DNA of 64,000 bases, taken from Castor canadensis (Eukaryota > Chordata > Mammalia > Rodentia > Castoridae). Position 1 is the stretch's first letter. Each line of letters opens with the position of its first letter. The stretch is taken from NCBI RefSeq assembly GCF_047511655.1, contig NC_133391.1, positions 132,402,906-132,466,905 on the forward strand, given 5' to 3'. The translations under genes were made by a program, and so were the position numbers. Of this stretch, positions 46,216 through 56,685 are shown one piece after another. Under the pieces are notes generated by a model, which saw nothing but the letters and a program-made list of their open reading frames with translations, was not told where the DNA came from and made no database searches.

Positions 46216-46322
46216 ATATCTTTAGCAAATTCCCATACTTTTCCATTTCTTATGGATACAAATATATTACTGATGATTCATAGAAAAATTTTAATTAAAC
46301 TATTTTTTCTTGATTTAAATAG

Positions 46323-46355
46323 GACTGACTTCCTCAGGGCTTAGGATCTGAGAAA
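46323..46355 (+). other. SLC38A9: SLC38A9 5' UTR part of exon 2
   Basis: These 33 untranslated bases lie between the AG acceptor (46321-46322) and the start codon. The context GAAAATGG has G at +4 and A at -3, an adequate Kozak match. Confidence 0.8.
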
Positions 46356-46468
46356 ATGGCAAATGAGGATAGTGATTCTAAGCATCTTCTTGTTTCTGAG
46401 GAAGATCATGAAGTCAGTCCTGGGCCTATGAATATCCAGTTTGATTCATCAGATCTAAGATCCAAAAG
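46356..46468 (+). CDS. SLC38A9: SLC38A9 first coding exon (residues 1-37 plus 2 bases)
   Basis: The exon starts at 46323 after the acceptor TTGATTTAAATAG and carries 33 bases of 5' UTR before the ATG at 46356. It encodes a peptide beginning [11 protein letters not shown] and ending [15 protein letters not shown], followed by AG of a split Arg codon. The donor is AAAAG|GTAAGG, with the GT at 46469-46470. The conserved PGPMNIQF and SDLRSKR block identifies SLC38A9. This N-terminal cytosolic tail binds Ragulator and Rag GTPases in the human protein. The 11-membrane-segment transporter body and arginine site are encoded further right. Residues 4-21 differ more from human than the conserved block does. 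The frame is open and there is no in-frame upstream ATG in the exon, so this start is the natural choice. Confidence 0.92.
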
Positions 46469-46910
46469 GTAAGGGTTTAAAACACTTATTTCCCAAGTAG
46501 AGTTAATAATTAAAATACAATGTTTTGTACCCAAACATGTATAGGATTGATTATGAGATAACTAATTTCTTACAGAATTTGTATGGGGTGCTATGAATAC
46601 TATTTCATTTGTATTTTTGCATCTTATTTTTTCTGTTGGGAAAGGGGTTGAGGTAAACTTGCAAAGATGCATTCACATGATTTATTTAAATATGTGCCAA
46701 TGGCCTTCATGCACCACATGCTGACAATAGAACAGTAAAACTAATAGATATAACCTTTACCTTCGATATTGTTAAATTCCAACAGATAGTTTAATTTGAG
46801 ATTAAATTTTGTTTCAGTTTATACTTGAAAACTCACAGGAACCCATTGAAAAAATATAAATTGTTAAGAGAATTCAATAAAGTGGTTGCTTACAAAATAG
46901 GCAAAAATAA

Positions 46911-47038
46911 GGCCAGATGTGGTGGTACATATCTGTAATCCCAGCACTTGGGAGGTGAAGGTAGGAGAATCATGAGTTTGAGGCCAGCCTGGGCTCCATA
47001 GGGAAAAACTTATCTAAAAAAAAAAAACAAACAAAAAG
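46911..47038 (+). repeat. B1-like SINE
   Basis: GCCAGATGTGGTGGTACATA, TAATCCCAGCACTTGGGAGG, GAGGCCAGCCTGGGCTCCAT. Confidence 0.85.
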
Positions 47039-47202
47039 GGAAAAAGTGAGAAAATGTAGTGGGAAAGAAAGATAAAATACATTAAAATAATCTTAGTAAG
47101 AATGTGCAAAATCTATGACAGAAGCTTTAAAAATGTGCCTGAGAGATGTAAGATAAGATTTAGTGTATTCCATGAAATCTCAAGTATACTAATTATAAAT
47201 CA

Positions 47203-47532
47203 CGTTTTTTTGACAGTAGTGAGGTTTGAATTCAGGGCCTTATGCACTTGCAAGCACTTTACCCTTTGTGTCATGCCCCCAGCTCTTTCTGCTTTTAGTT
47301 ATTTTTAGATAGGGTCCTTTGTTTTTGTCCATGACCACAGAGTACAGTCTTCCCAGCTACTCCTCCTGTATAGCTGGGATTAAGGTTTGTACCAGCATGC
47401 CCAGCTTTTTTTTGAGATAGAGTTTTACTAACTTCTTCTAGGCCATCCCAGGCTGACCTCAAACTGCAATCCTTTTATCTTCACACCTCCCACATAGCTG
47501 GGATTACAGATGTGAGTGACTGCACCTGGCAT
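47203..47532 (-). repeat. Trimeric SINE (antisense ID-B1-B1)
   Basis: GACAGTAGTGAGGTTTGAAT (ID), then antisense 7SL halves ending GTATAGCTGGGATTAAGGTT and ATAGCTGGGATTACAGATGT. Confidence 0.8.
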
Positions 47533-48309
47533 AAATTATATTTTTTAAAAATATAATGCTAATAAAAACTGCTGCCAGTATCTCTGCTGTAATAATCTCG
47601 TAAGGCTTAGAATTTTTTTTATTTACTGAATGATCTCTTTGATATTTTGTCATTTATCTCTTGTGCAGTTAGAAAAATGAAACTATAAGCCAACTGTATT
47701 AGTTAAGACATTATTGGCATCTCACATTTATAATCTGATTCTTCTGAATTACTTTTTGACTTTGGAGTTTTCAAAACAGGTAGTTTTTTTTCCCCATGCA
47801 CACTTGTCCTTTGTGCTAAAAAGAGCATTAATGATGTAGTATTTCTTGATTTTCTTCTAAAGCACTGAGGTCTTAATAGTTTTGATACTTGTACTTTCCT
47901 GATGCTACCAGAAGGTGTCACAGAAGGTTTCCTAACAACATTCATATTCCTTCCTCAAATGGTCTTCAATGATTTGACAATCAAAATAACCAGGGATAGC
48001 AGTTACCTGTCGTGCAATCAAGAATAACTGCCTTTTATACTGCCATCTGCATGACAGTGATTAAAAAATGTTCTAGATTATGAAGTGTCTTATTTTAAAA
48101 TGTTTAAATTTGTATATTAAAATCACTAAAATAGGTTTTCCTCCTAGTGGAAAACCTCTAAAATAGAGATATGCTCTTTAAATTTTAACCCGTGAATTCA
48201 CCGTGATTTCCCCCCCAATGCCAGCAGCCAATTCCTAAATTTATATGGATTAGCAATTTCTAAGCACTAATTTCTAAGCATTACTAAGCACTAGTTCACA
48301 GTAAAATGA
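47533..48309. other. SLC38A9 intron 2, no recognised feature
   Basis: The 80-codon minus ORF at 47703-47945 has no recognisable domain. Confidence 0.45.
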
Positions 48310-48760
48310 TACATGTACAGGTTGGTTTTTGCAGTATTTTTTAATAGCAAAGATTGAAAGCAATAAAAATATCTTTTTTCTTACAGGGCTGGGTAAATAA
48401 ATTATGGCATATTCATACAATGGGGTTTTTTTCATCTATTAAAAAGGAGATGGCTTAATTACATTATCAAACAGAATGAGTCTTCAATTTAGTTTGTTAA
48501 GTGAAAATAGTGAAGTGCAAAGCAGTGTGTATAGTATGCCACCATTTGTGTAAAAATAAATCAATACATTATTTATAATATAAATAAATGAAGTCTAGGG
48601 GGATAAGTGGAAAACTGAGAGTGATTGCCCCCTTAGAGAGAAGCTGAGTGTTTGAGGGGTGGGATGATGTAACAGATACTGTTAGGTCAATTACTTACAG
48701 TTATTCAATGACCCATCCTAATCCCTGTTAACAGAATCTTAATTTCGATAACAGTTGTAG
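48310..48760 (+). mobile_element. Old L1M 3' fragment
   Basis: Diverged L1: AAATTATGGCATATTCATAC, AATGGGG, TATTAAAAAGGAGATG and GTATAGTATGCCACCATTTG follow L1M order. Confidence 0.6.
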
Positions 48761-49375
48761 TGATTCTCAATCTAGGAAATAAAGAAGGATTGGTGTAAAT
48801 TAATCTACATAATCTTGTTTCCATTTTTCAGATACTTAACTTTTTAGTCTTTCTTGTAGGTAGCAGTGGCATTGTAAAATTTATCATGTGAAAAATCTTG
48901 TCTGTTTTATAGTGGCCATTGGGAAAGGTAATGAAATTAATCTGTGACTCTTCCTTGTATAGTCTAACATTGGTGAATATAAGTCCTAATGGATTCTGAC
49001 TGAATGCATAGGGTTTTCTTGAAACCTCTAAATTCTATGATAAATAATTGACCACTGTGACAATAGGACATAGGTCATTTAAGTGCATTCCATTACAAAA
49101 AGTTGCCAGGAGTTCAAACCATTTCTTGAAATTTTGATTAATATGGTACACTAAATGGAAATATATTTTCTATAATGAAACTTTTCAAAATGAGAGGGAA
49201 TCATCTATTTACAATCATGGCATAACTACCTAGGTAAGCATGGTTTAAGGGAGGCAAATACTTACAGGAATTTAGCGGTCCTGAATGCTAATTTGCTTGT
49301 GAGATAATTTCTGTTTAAGAAAACAGAAACTATTTGATGAGAAAAAAAAATTGTGAGTACCATAAACCACTGGGG

Positions 49376-49412
49376 TTTTTGTTTGTTTGTTTGTTTGTTT
49401 GTTTTCTGTTTT
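49376..49412. repeat. (TTTG)n microsatellite
   Basis: About seven GTTT units. Confidence 0.9.
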
Positions 49413-50863
49413 TTGTTTTAGAATATGGATTACTTCACTTTATATATATAAATAAAACCCAAGCACATGAAAGAAAAGTAACTTCCATCAGAAAAATCAG
49501 GCAACTATTTCCAAAACTTCAGTCATTTTAGAGTCACCTTATAATTTTGGTGATATCTGAGTACCACCTCTGTCTTATAATTTATCATTTCTTAAAAATC
49601 TGCTTACTTTTTAAAATTTGAGTTAATTAAGCCTCATTATATATTTGTGAAATCATGCATTTGAAGTGTTGCTAATACCTTTTTTCTAATAAACATTGAA
49701 ACCAATACCAACTATTTAACATAGCATTCATGCTTATGCTACCTAAAATCATCTTCATACCATCAAACTTTGGCTTTGGCAAATTTTAGATTACTGTCCT
49801 CAATTTTGCTTGTGGTTTTCTATCTTTTCCACTAGGTGGCAATCAAAATCTTGCATTACTTGAAGTGTAAGCAGTTGAATGACTGCTGTAGATGGAAAGA
49901 TAGTGTGCTGGATCTTAGCATTTTGGTGGAAGTGGGGTCTAACCTTAGGAGGACAAAGGAGTTGGTCCTTATATGGAAGGACATGCTTCACAATTAGTTG
50001 GATCATTTGGGGAGTTTTTCAAAAACGCAGGCACTTTTTAAATTCAACATGCTTCCCTGACTCATCAATTTATCACCTAGTTTGGGATGGAGTGAGGAAT
50101 GTGGATAGAGGCATAAAACACAGAAAAGTTTCAACATCTCCCATGTTGTATTTGATATATTCCATCAGTGAACACTGTCTAAAAAATTGTTTTCCTGCTT
50201 TTCCCAGACTTTCTGGCAACCGAAGATAGAGCTGGTATTTAGAGTTGCTTTATGTTCTGCTGCTCCTGTGGCCTGTGCTATGTGGTCGTTGGCCATTCCA
50301 GCAGGCCTTCAACCAAATTGTGAAATAGTGATTTTGTTTTTGAGCTTTCCCCTGCTTTTCCAATCTTCTGTTTCCTCTTCTTTCATTTTTCCCATGCTCT
50401 AAGACTTTTGTATCCTTCTCTGTATGCCAAGGCAGGAGTTCATCTAGGCATTAAAAATGCTTTGAATAGCATATTTTTCTTTTTTCCCCTCACTGTCCTA
50501 TTCATGTAGGGTTCTATTGTCAGCTTGGTATTAGAATGGAAAATAGTCTGATGTATGAGAGATCTAGTCCATTGCCTTTCCATGGATGTTTGCATTTTAA
50601 CGTGATAATTCCTGGAAATATAAAATCCTAAAGGTTCAAGATTTTTCTAAAGGGTAGCATTTCAAGTGTTCTGATAAGCCATTGGAATAGAGGTAGAGAT
50701 TTAAAATAGAGAGCATTTCTCATGCCTTTCAAACATACAATGTTTGCTTGTTACAAAGTCTGGTAACATCTGTGCATCTGTAAACTGACCTCTTTTTTGT
50801 TTCACCTGTCACTAATACTGTCACTGTAGAGCAGCCTCAATTGACTCTTTTGTACTCATAGCC

Positions 50864-50912
50864 GAAAGAGAGAGAGAGAGAGAGAGAGAATAAGAAAGAG
50901 AGAGAGAGAGAA
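50864..50912. repeat. (GA)n microsatellite
   Basis: Two GA runs separated by AATAAGAAA. Confidence 0.9.
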
Positions 50913-51071
50913 GGCAAAGGTAGTTTACTAAGGCAAAGTGGGGAGCTTATCTAGTAATGAATAAAGGTGGATTCTGGCCCAAAGACAGTGATTGGAAGCG
51001 ATTACTGAGGTTTGATGATTTCAGAGTTGGTGATTATATAGATATCTACAACAAAAGATAGAAAAATTGAG

Positions 51072-51160
51072 GCTGGGAGTGTAGCTCAGTAGTAGAGCAC
51101 ATTGTTAATATGCATAGGCCCTAGGCTTGATCCCCAGAACCTAAAAGAAGGAAGGAAGGG
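51072..51160 (+). repeat. ID-like SINE
   Basis: GAGTGTAGCTCAGTAGTAGA (A-box region) and CTTGATCCCCAGAACC (B-box region), with an AAGG-rich tail. Confidence 0.85.
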
Positions 51161-52903
51161 AGAGATAGTGAGAAGTTTAAGAAAATAGTTTTCCCAAGAG
51201 GGCTGGTTTCCAGAGCTACATGAATTGTACCTTGAGAAACTTGCCATCAACGTTAGAGGTAGATGAGGACTTTGACTGTTATTAGTTGCCTTATGCTGAT
51301 GACTGATTTGTTTATTGTATTACCACTTCCATATCCTTCCTTCTCTTCCATTGTTTTTCCCTGCACTCCTTTCCCTCTCCACCTTCCTTCTCTCCCACTT
51401 ACAGCTCTTCTCTCCCATTTCAAAATGTTATTTTTCCAAAACAGTTATCTTTCAGCTAAATGCTTTTTTTCTTTCCCTCAGCAGAAACTGATGCTAAATG
51501 CTTCAAGAGGATAATTTTCTCCTTGGAGTTAGAAATAATCTTAAATCTATATATGGCTTTGTTATATTAAGATCTTATTTCTAGTCCCATTGGAATCCTT
51601 TTATTCTCTCAAATTCTTTGTTTTTATGTATTTTTTTCCTTCTTCCTTTCCTAACTGCCTGCTTTGTGTCCCTGTCTGCTTGCCTAAGTTGTATCTCTCA
51701 TACATATTCCAATTTTACTTTTTATTTACGTGCCTAGAAGTTTGTTATGCTTTATCTTCTTCTCTCCTTCCCTCCTTAAATTATATGGAGAAGATTAAAG
51801 ACATAGGGAGCCTTTTTAAGTTTCACTGATGCTCAATAGGGCCGATTTAACAGTATGCTTTGCTGGGCAGAAAAGATATGAAGGATTGGCATGCCATCTT
51901 TTTCTGTCTGCTCAATGTCAATATATCCAAGTATTTATTTAGTCAAAAGGGTTTTAGTACAATAACATAATACTACTACAAAACAATGAAGCCAACCATA
52001 GGTGTGTAATGAGATTTGATACTTCTTTTAAATACCATGTATTAAATTAATGAAGGCATATGAAATACAAGGATCTTGTTAAAGCCCAGTAGCTGACAAG
52101 GAATTGATGTAAAAATTACATACTTAGATTTTATACCAGTTATTATAGTCTTACTCTGAAATTGTCCCCAAAAGTCTATCATATAACTTCTATGGCCTTC
52201 TTATTAATATTTCTTCCAATCTATTCTTTATTCTCTTATCATAAGGTATAGTTTCCATGGTCTTTTAAGTATTAGAAGATAAATGAATGCCTCCACAGTT
52301 GAAGTGAGGAAATATGTTCTCTGTAAAATAATGTAGGGAATTATTTTGTTGCTTTATGTATAAAAAGGTTTGGCTCACTGATTTCTGTTGCCTAGAATGC
52401 ATGAGGCTCTGGATTTCATCCTCATCAGTATGTGGGGGCAGAGGTGGCTGGATCATTTGTAGGAATATCATAGCCATTTTTTTCTCTTTAGTAGTTTATA
52501 GTTTATCTTGGCATGCTACCACTACTTCCATTAAGGTTATTTTTCTCTTTTATTTTATATGTATCTAACCTTTTATTTTAACACTAGGCTTTTTCCTAAC
52601 GCTAGTTTTTATTTATGACTACGAGTATACTCCATAATTCAGAATGGTTATGACCTTCTCTCAAATCTTGGCTTGTTTGTTGCAAATAGAGGAAGGCATT
52701 TGTTTCCTTTATGTCTTTGTGTGTAGTTATGCCTGAGTATCTACAGACTATTTCTAGTGTACGTTACTTCCATTTGATTTCTCTTTTGTATTATGTCTTG
52801 TGACTAAATATAAGTATGTCTGCAGGTAAATATTTGTTGTCCACTACTTTTATTAGGACTAGTAAATGAGTTATTTAAATAATTACAAAAAAGAGGGCAG
52901 GGT
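51161..52903. other. SLC38A9 intron 2, no recognised feature
   Basis: CT-rich parts (51340-51420, 51590-51780) look like decayed repeat DNA but no family was assigned. Confidence 0.4.
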
Positions 52904-53007
52904 GAGCTGGGGCATAGCTCAAGTGGTAGAGGGGTAGAGCACCTGACTAGCAAGGAGGCCCTGAGTTCAAACCCCAGTATCACCCAAAAAATAAAATAAA
53001 ATAAAAA
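52904..53007 (+). repeat. ID-like SINE
   Basis: GCTGGGGCATAGCTCAAGTG, a short duplicated GGTAGAG, then GAGTTCAAACCCCAGTATC and an (AAAAT)n tail. Confidence 0.85.
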
Positions 53008-53019
53008 GAGGGCATGGCT

Positions 53020-53330
53020 TTCATGCATTGCTAGTGGGACTGAAACAGGTGCAACCATTTTTTAAACAGTTTGTTAGTTCCCCGAATTGTTAAATATAGA
53101 GTTACCATATGCCCCCCAGCAATTCCACTCTTAGGTATCTATCCAGAAATTAATTGTGTCCAGGGGCTGGGGAAAGGGGAAATATAGCCCAGTGCTTTTT
53201 TTGGTAGTGAAGAAAATGTTCTAAAATTGATTATGGTGATGGTTGCACAACTCTGCAAATGATAGGTTAAGGAATTTAGATCAAAAAAGTTACAATTACT
53301 AAAAAAAATTGATGAAAAGAATTTTAAATC
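53020..53330 (+). mobile_element. Old L1M 3' end
   Basis: AGAGTTACCATATG, CAGCAATTCCACTCTTAGGT, CCAGGGGCTGGGGAAAGGGG and GATTATGGTGATGGTTGCAC are classic L1M phrases. Confidence 0.75.
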
Positions 53331-53647
53331 TACTTGAAGACATGGAAGGAATAATGTGAGAATAAAGAATACTTAGGCCTAGATCAGGAAGGAAAGAAAA
53401 CCCAGGAAAAGAAGCCCTGCCTTTCATCAACGGTATCTGCCGATTCTAGTTTATAAGCTGTGGGGCTAAAAAGTAGCAGAGGGCTTTAACAGCCTATCAA
53501 CCTTGTAATCTTTTAGTAATGGTACTAAAAGATTATACAGTGAATAACTTTAAACAAAAAATAATTTATGCATTTTATTATTTAATGTAACAGAGCTCAC
53601 CACAACAAAATAAAATGTATCCAAGCCAGTACAAAAGTTTACAGAAT

Positions 53648-53735
53648 TAGAACTGCAAGTGTGGCTCAAGCAGTAGAGCACCTGCTTTGCATGCATAAAA
53701 GTTTGAGTTCAAACCCCAATCCCATCAAAACAAAC
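53648..53735 (+). repeat. ID-like SINE
   Basis: AGTGTGGCTCAAGCAGTAGA, GAGTTCAAACCCCAATCC. Confidence 0.8.
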
Positions 53736-54639
53736 ATTTACACAATTCAAATGAAATATTAGTAGTAGGATAAACTTATTTTCTTAAAAATGTGCTTCTA
53801 GGAAACGATACAAATTATCCTTTTTTTTTCTAGTTAGGGAAGCATTAGGGGAAAGATTATTTAAAAAAAAGTTCTGGAAACAGCCTAGAAGCATAAAGAA
53901 ATATAATCCTATCACATGAAGCAAAGGTTGTTAAAATTCTCCTCTGTTTTTAGATGAAATTCTGTTCTGTGTTTTTATATGAAATTACATCATATATACA
54001 ATTTAATGTGCTGATTCTCTGCAAGTTATTCCCTAGCTGTCTGCCTGCTTCCTTTCCTTTCTCCTTCTGGTGTTTCCCTGCCTTTCTGTCTCCTCTGTCT
54101 CCTTCTCCCTCTTTCTCTACTTCCTTTCCTCCCACCTGCCTTTCTTTCTCTGTTCCTTCCTTTTGTCATCATTCATTAAGTGTCTGTATGCCAGACACGT
54201 TGCTCAAACACAGTGCCTCCCTCGAGGAGAGAGAGGGAGGGGAAGGGAGAGGAAGGGGGTGAATGAAGAGTTTAATATATTTGGAAAAAGAAGATCTATA
54301 TATTCAGAACTCATTTTTCATTAGGAAAAAGACTAATGGATCCCATTCTGAGGCAGCATTCTCAGTAGTAGAATCAGTCCTGTGAGTGCCTATGCAGTGG
54401 GTGCTGGCCAATCCCAGCCAGAAGTGGCGAGAGGCCATTTGTCCTGGTCGTTTTGGCTGAGGTTACAGTTCCTTTGTTAGGCTTGTGTTTTGTTTTTAAT
54501 GTGTAGGAGGCTGATTTTGCAAGGGATGAAGTCTAGGGACATCTGGTTATAAAAATTTCTGATAGAAAAACCTATTTAGGTGCTCGCTGACATAGATCTG
54601 GTAAGGGCCATGAAGAAAGCCTCTTCTCTAGCACTGTGT
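53736..54639. other. SLC38A9 intron 2, no recognised feature
   Basis: Contains a CT-rich tract (54045-54165) and a purine tract (54225-54260). These create low-complexity ORFs that are not genes. Confidence 0.5.
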
Positions 54640-54830
54640 CTCTAAGGGGGCATTCAGTCACTTTAGGCTTTGTGGGCATGTGGACTCAACTTTGCCATTG
54701 TGGGGTGAAAGCTGCCACAATTTGTAAATGCATGCGCCTAATCATATTCCTTTAAAACTTTACTTATGAAAACAAGCCATGGGTCCAAATTTGTCCCATT
54801 GCCAACCCATGATCTGTTAGAGGAGCTCAT
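54640..54830 (-). repeat. Ancient mammalian MITE-like repeat (inverse of 15770-15965)
   Basis: TTTAGGCTTTGTGGGCATGT, AACTTTGCCATTGTGGGGTG and AAAACTTTACTTATGAAAAC correspond to the reverse complement of the 15770 family. Confidence 0.6.
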
Positions 54831-55203
54831 AGGTTCAAGTGTAAGCGACCACAGAGTTTGGTACTTCCTACTGCTGTGACCCCCAGGAATGCCTCTTGCC
54901 TGTTTCTGGAGAAGTTAAAAAATGATGACCCACTCACCTTAGTTTCACTTCCCTCCACCCATTATTGCTTCTAATAAAAACGTTCTTATCAAAATGGCTT
55001 TTGGGACAATAAGATAGCAAAAGTCTTTGTAGTTTCTCCCTGAACTTCATGGCCCTTAAGCAAACCTAGAACTTTTTAGCAATATCATCCTAAGATTTTA
55101 ATTGCTACAAACCCTACAATTACAAGCTGAAGCTAAAAATGAGGAGATAAGGAGAAAATATTAGGTTTCAAAGAACAGTAAAAAGGTTTATAATAAAAAC
55201 TGT
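54831..55203. other. SLC38A9 intron 2, no recognised feature
   Basis: About 370 bp of unique-looking sequence. Confidence 0.45.
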
Positions 55204-55293
55204 CCTAGGACTAGGGATGTAGCTGAGCAGCAGAGCACTTGCCCAGCATACATGAGGCCCTGGGTTGGATCCCCAAAACCAGAAAAAAAAAAA
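55204..55293 (+). repeat. ID-like SINE
   Basis: TAGGGATGTAGCTGAGCAGC, AGAGCACTTGCCCAGCATAC, GGGTTGGATCCCC. Confidence 0.85.
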
Positions 55294-56014
55294 TGTTCTA
55301 AAGAATCACTGAAATGACAAAAAGAAATGAGCATTAGCATTTTTTCAATTTTAGGAATTCTTTTGAAACATTATCTTAAATATGCATTATATACATGTAC
55401 ATAATTTAAGATAATGTTTAAATATTAAACTGTACAATTTTAGTTTAAATAGTGCTATGATTAATGGTTTATACATAATTTTATACCATACTTTGATCTC
55501 CTAGTATAATTATTAGAATAAAGGTTATAAGCACAACTTAGGCTCTTGATATCTTAGAGCCAAATTGCTTTCTTCCAAAACTGTACCAACTTATACTCTT
55601 ACTAGTATGTGTGAAAGTTCCTATTTCAACATACCCTTTCTAGCACTGGTTACTTTCTTTTTTCCTAAAATACATCTTGTATTTTGCTTATAAAATGTTG
55701 CTGTACATAAAAGTTAGATGATAGGAGCCAGGTGGCGGAGCAGGTTCCACCCTGGACTCTTGCCCTTACCAGTCTGTTTTATTATTCTGGGATAGGTCTA
55801 CTGCATAGCATACCATGCAACTAGCAATGGACTCTGGTCAGGCTACTATAATATTTGCCATCTGAGTTGAAAATATAGCTGTTGTCATCACCTGAACAAC
55901 CACTTTGTGTAGATCATTTTTTGCTAGTGCCTTTCCAACAGTAAAGCAGAAGCTGTCTTTGTTCATGTGCCTTTCTTGAGAGCCATGATGTCTAAGCTTG
56001 GTGTATAAAATCCC
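55294..56014. other. SLC38A9 intron 2, no recognised feature
   Basis: Unique AT-rich DNA. An inverted ATTATCTTAAAT / TAATTTAAGATAATG pair near 55370-55420 could form a short hairpin. Confidence 0.45.
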
Positions 56015-56310
56015 TGTATTAAGTATCTTTGTTTCGTGCTGCTGTAACATCTGACTGGTTTCAGAAATTTATTTTCTCACAGTTCTAAAGGCTGGGAAGT
56101 CCAAGTTTATGCACCAGCTTTTGGTCTAGTGAGGGCTTCCTTGCTGCATCCTGACATGGCAGAAAAGCTGAAGAACAAGCAAACTAAATGCTGTGGGAAG
56201 CCTCTTTTACAAAGGCCTTGATACCATTAATGAGGGTTGTGCCCAGATGGCTTAATCAACATTGGCAACACCTGAATTTTGAAAGCGATACATTTAAACC
56301 ATAGCAGTTA
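56015..56310 (-). mobile_element. MaLR LTR (antisense)
   Basis: Antisense old solo LTR: TTCGTGCTGCTGTAACATCT, AAATTTATTTTCTCACAGTT, GGCTGGGAAGTCCAAG and TTTAAACCATAGCA at the end. No coding content. Confidence 0.75.
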
Positions 56311-56428
56311 AGTTATAGGAGACAAATAGTAAGAGGTTCTTTTTCTTTGGTGATCTGTTTAAAGCGTAGATGTGTTTTGTTTTTAGTGTTTTCAATTTCT
56401 AGATAATTGAATTAAGAAGACAAAAATA

Positions 56429-56572
56429 GGTCAGGTGCAGTGATATGTACTTATAGCCCCAACTACTCAGGAGACTGAGACAAGGAAGATCGCTTGAGCC
56501 CAAGAGTTCAGGGCCAGCCTAGGCAACATAGTGAAACCATGTGTCAAAATAAATAAATTAATTAATTAAAAG
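56429..56572 (+). repeat. B1-like SINE
   Basis: GGTCAGGTGCAGTGATATGT, GGAGACTGAGACAAGGAAGA, CTTGAGCCCAAGAGTTCAGG, with a (TAAA/TTAA)n tail. Confidence 0.85.
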
Positions 56573-56685
56573 ATGACAAATATGATTTATCTCTCTATAT
56601 ATTTACTGACTTCTTTACCCTTTACCTTCTTTCATTGTTTTTCTAGTTTCTAAAGAAAGGAAATTTCAATTAAAATGCTAGCTTT

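Larger units (their letters stand above)
37329..46322 (+). other. SLC38A9: SLC38A9 intron 1
   Basis: An 8,994-bp intron between the donor at 37329 and the acceptor at 46322. It contains the CLEAR-like E-box, a second potential first-exon donor (37572), several antisense SINEs, MIRs and a MaLR LTR. No convincing additional exon was seen. Confidence 0.75.
48761..51070. other. SLC38A9 intron 2, mostly unrecognised
   Basis: AT-rich. Contains a (TTTG)n tract at 49376-49412 and a (GA)n tract at 50864-50912. The 116-codon ORF at 49879-50229 shows no family similarity; its DNA near 49995 weakly resembles an old MER5-type repeat. Confidence 0.45.

Noticed and set aside
49879..50229. Additional SLC38A9 coding exon
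   Set aside because: No match to the expected protein continuation and no paired splice sites of the right phase.
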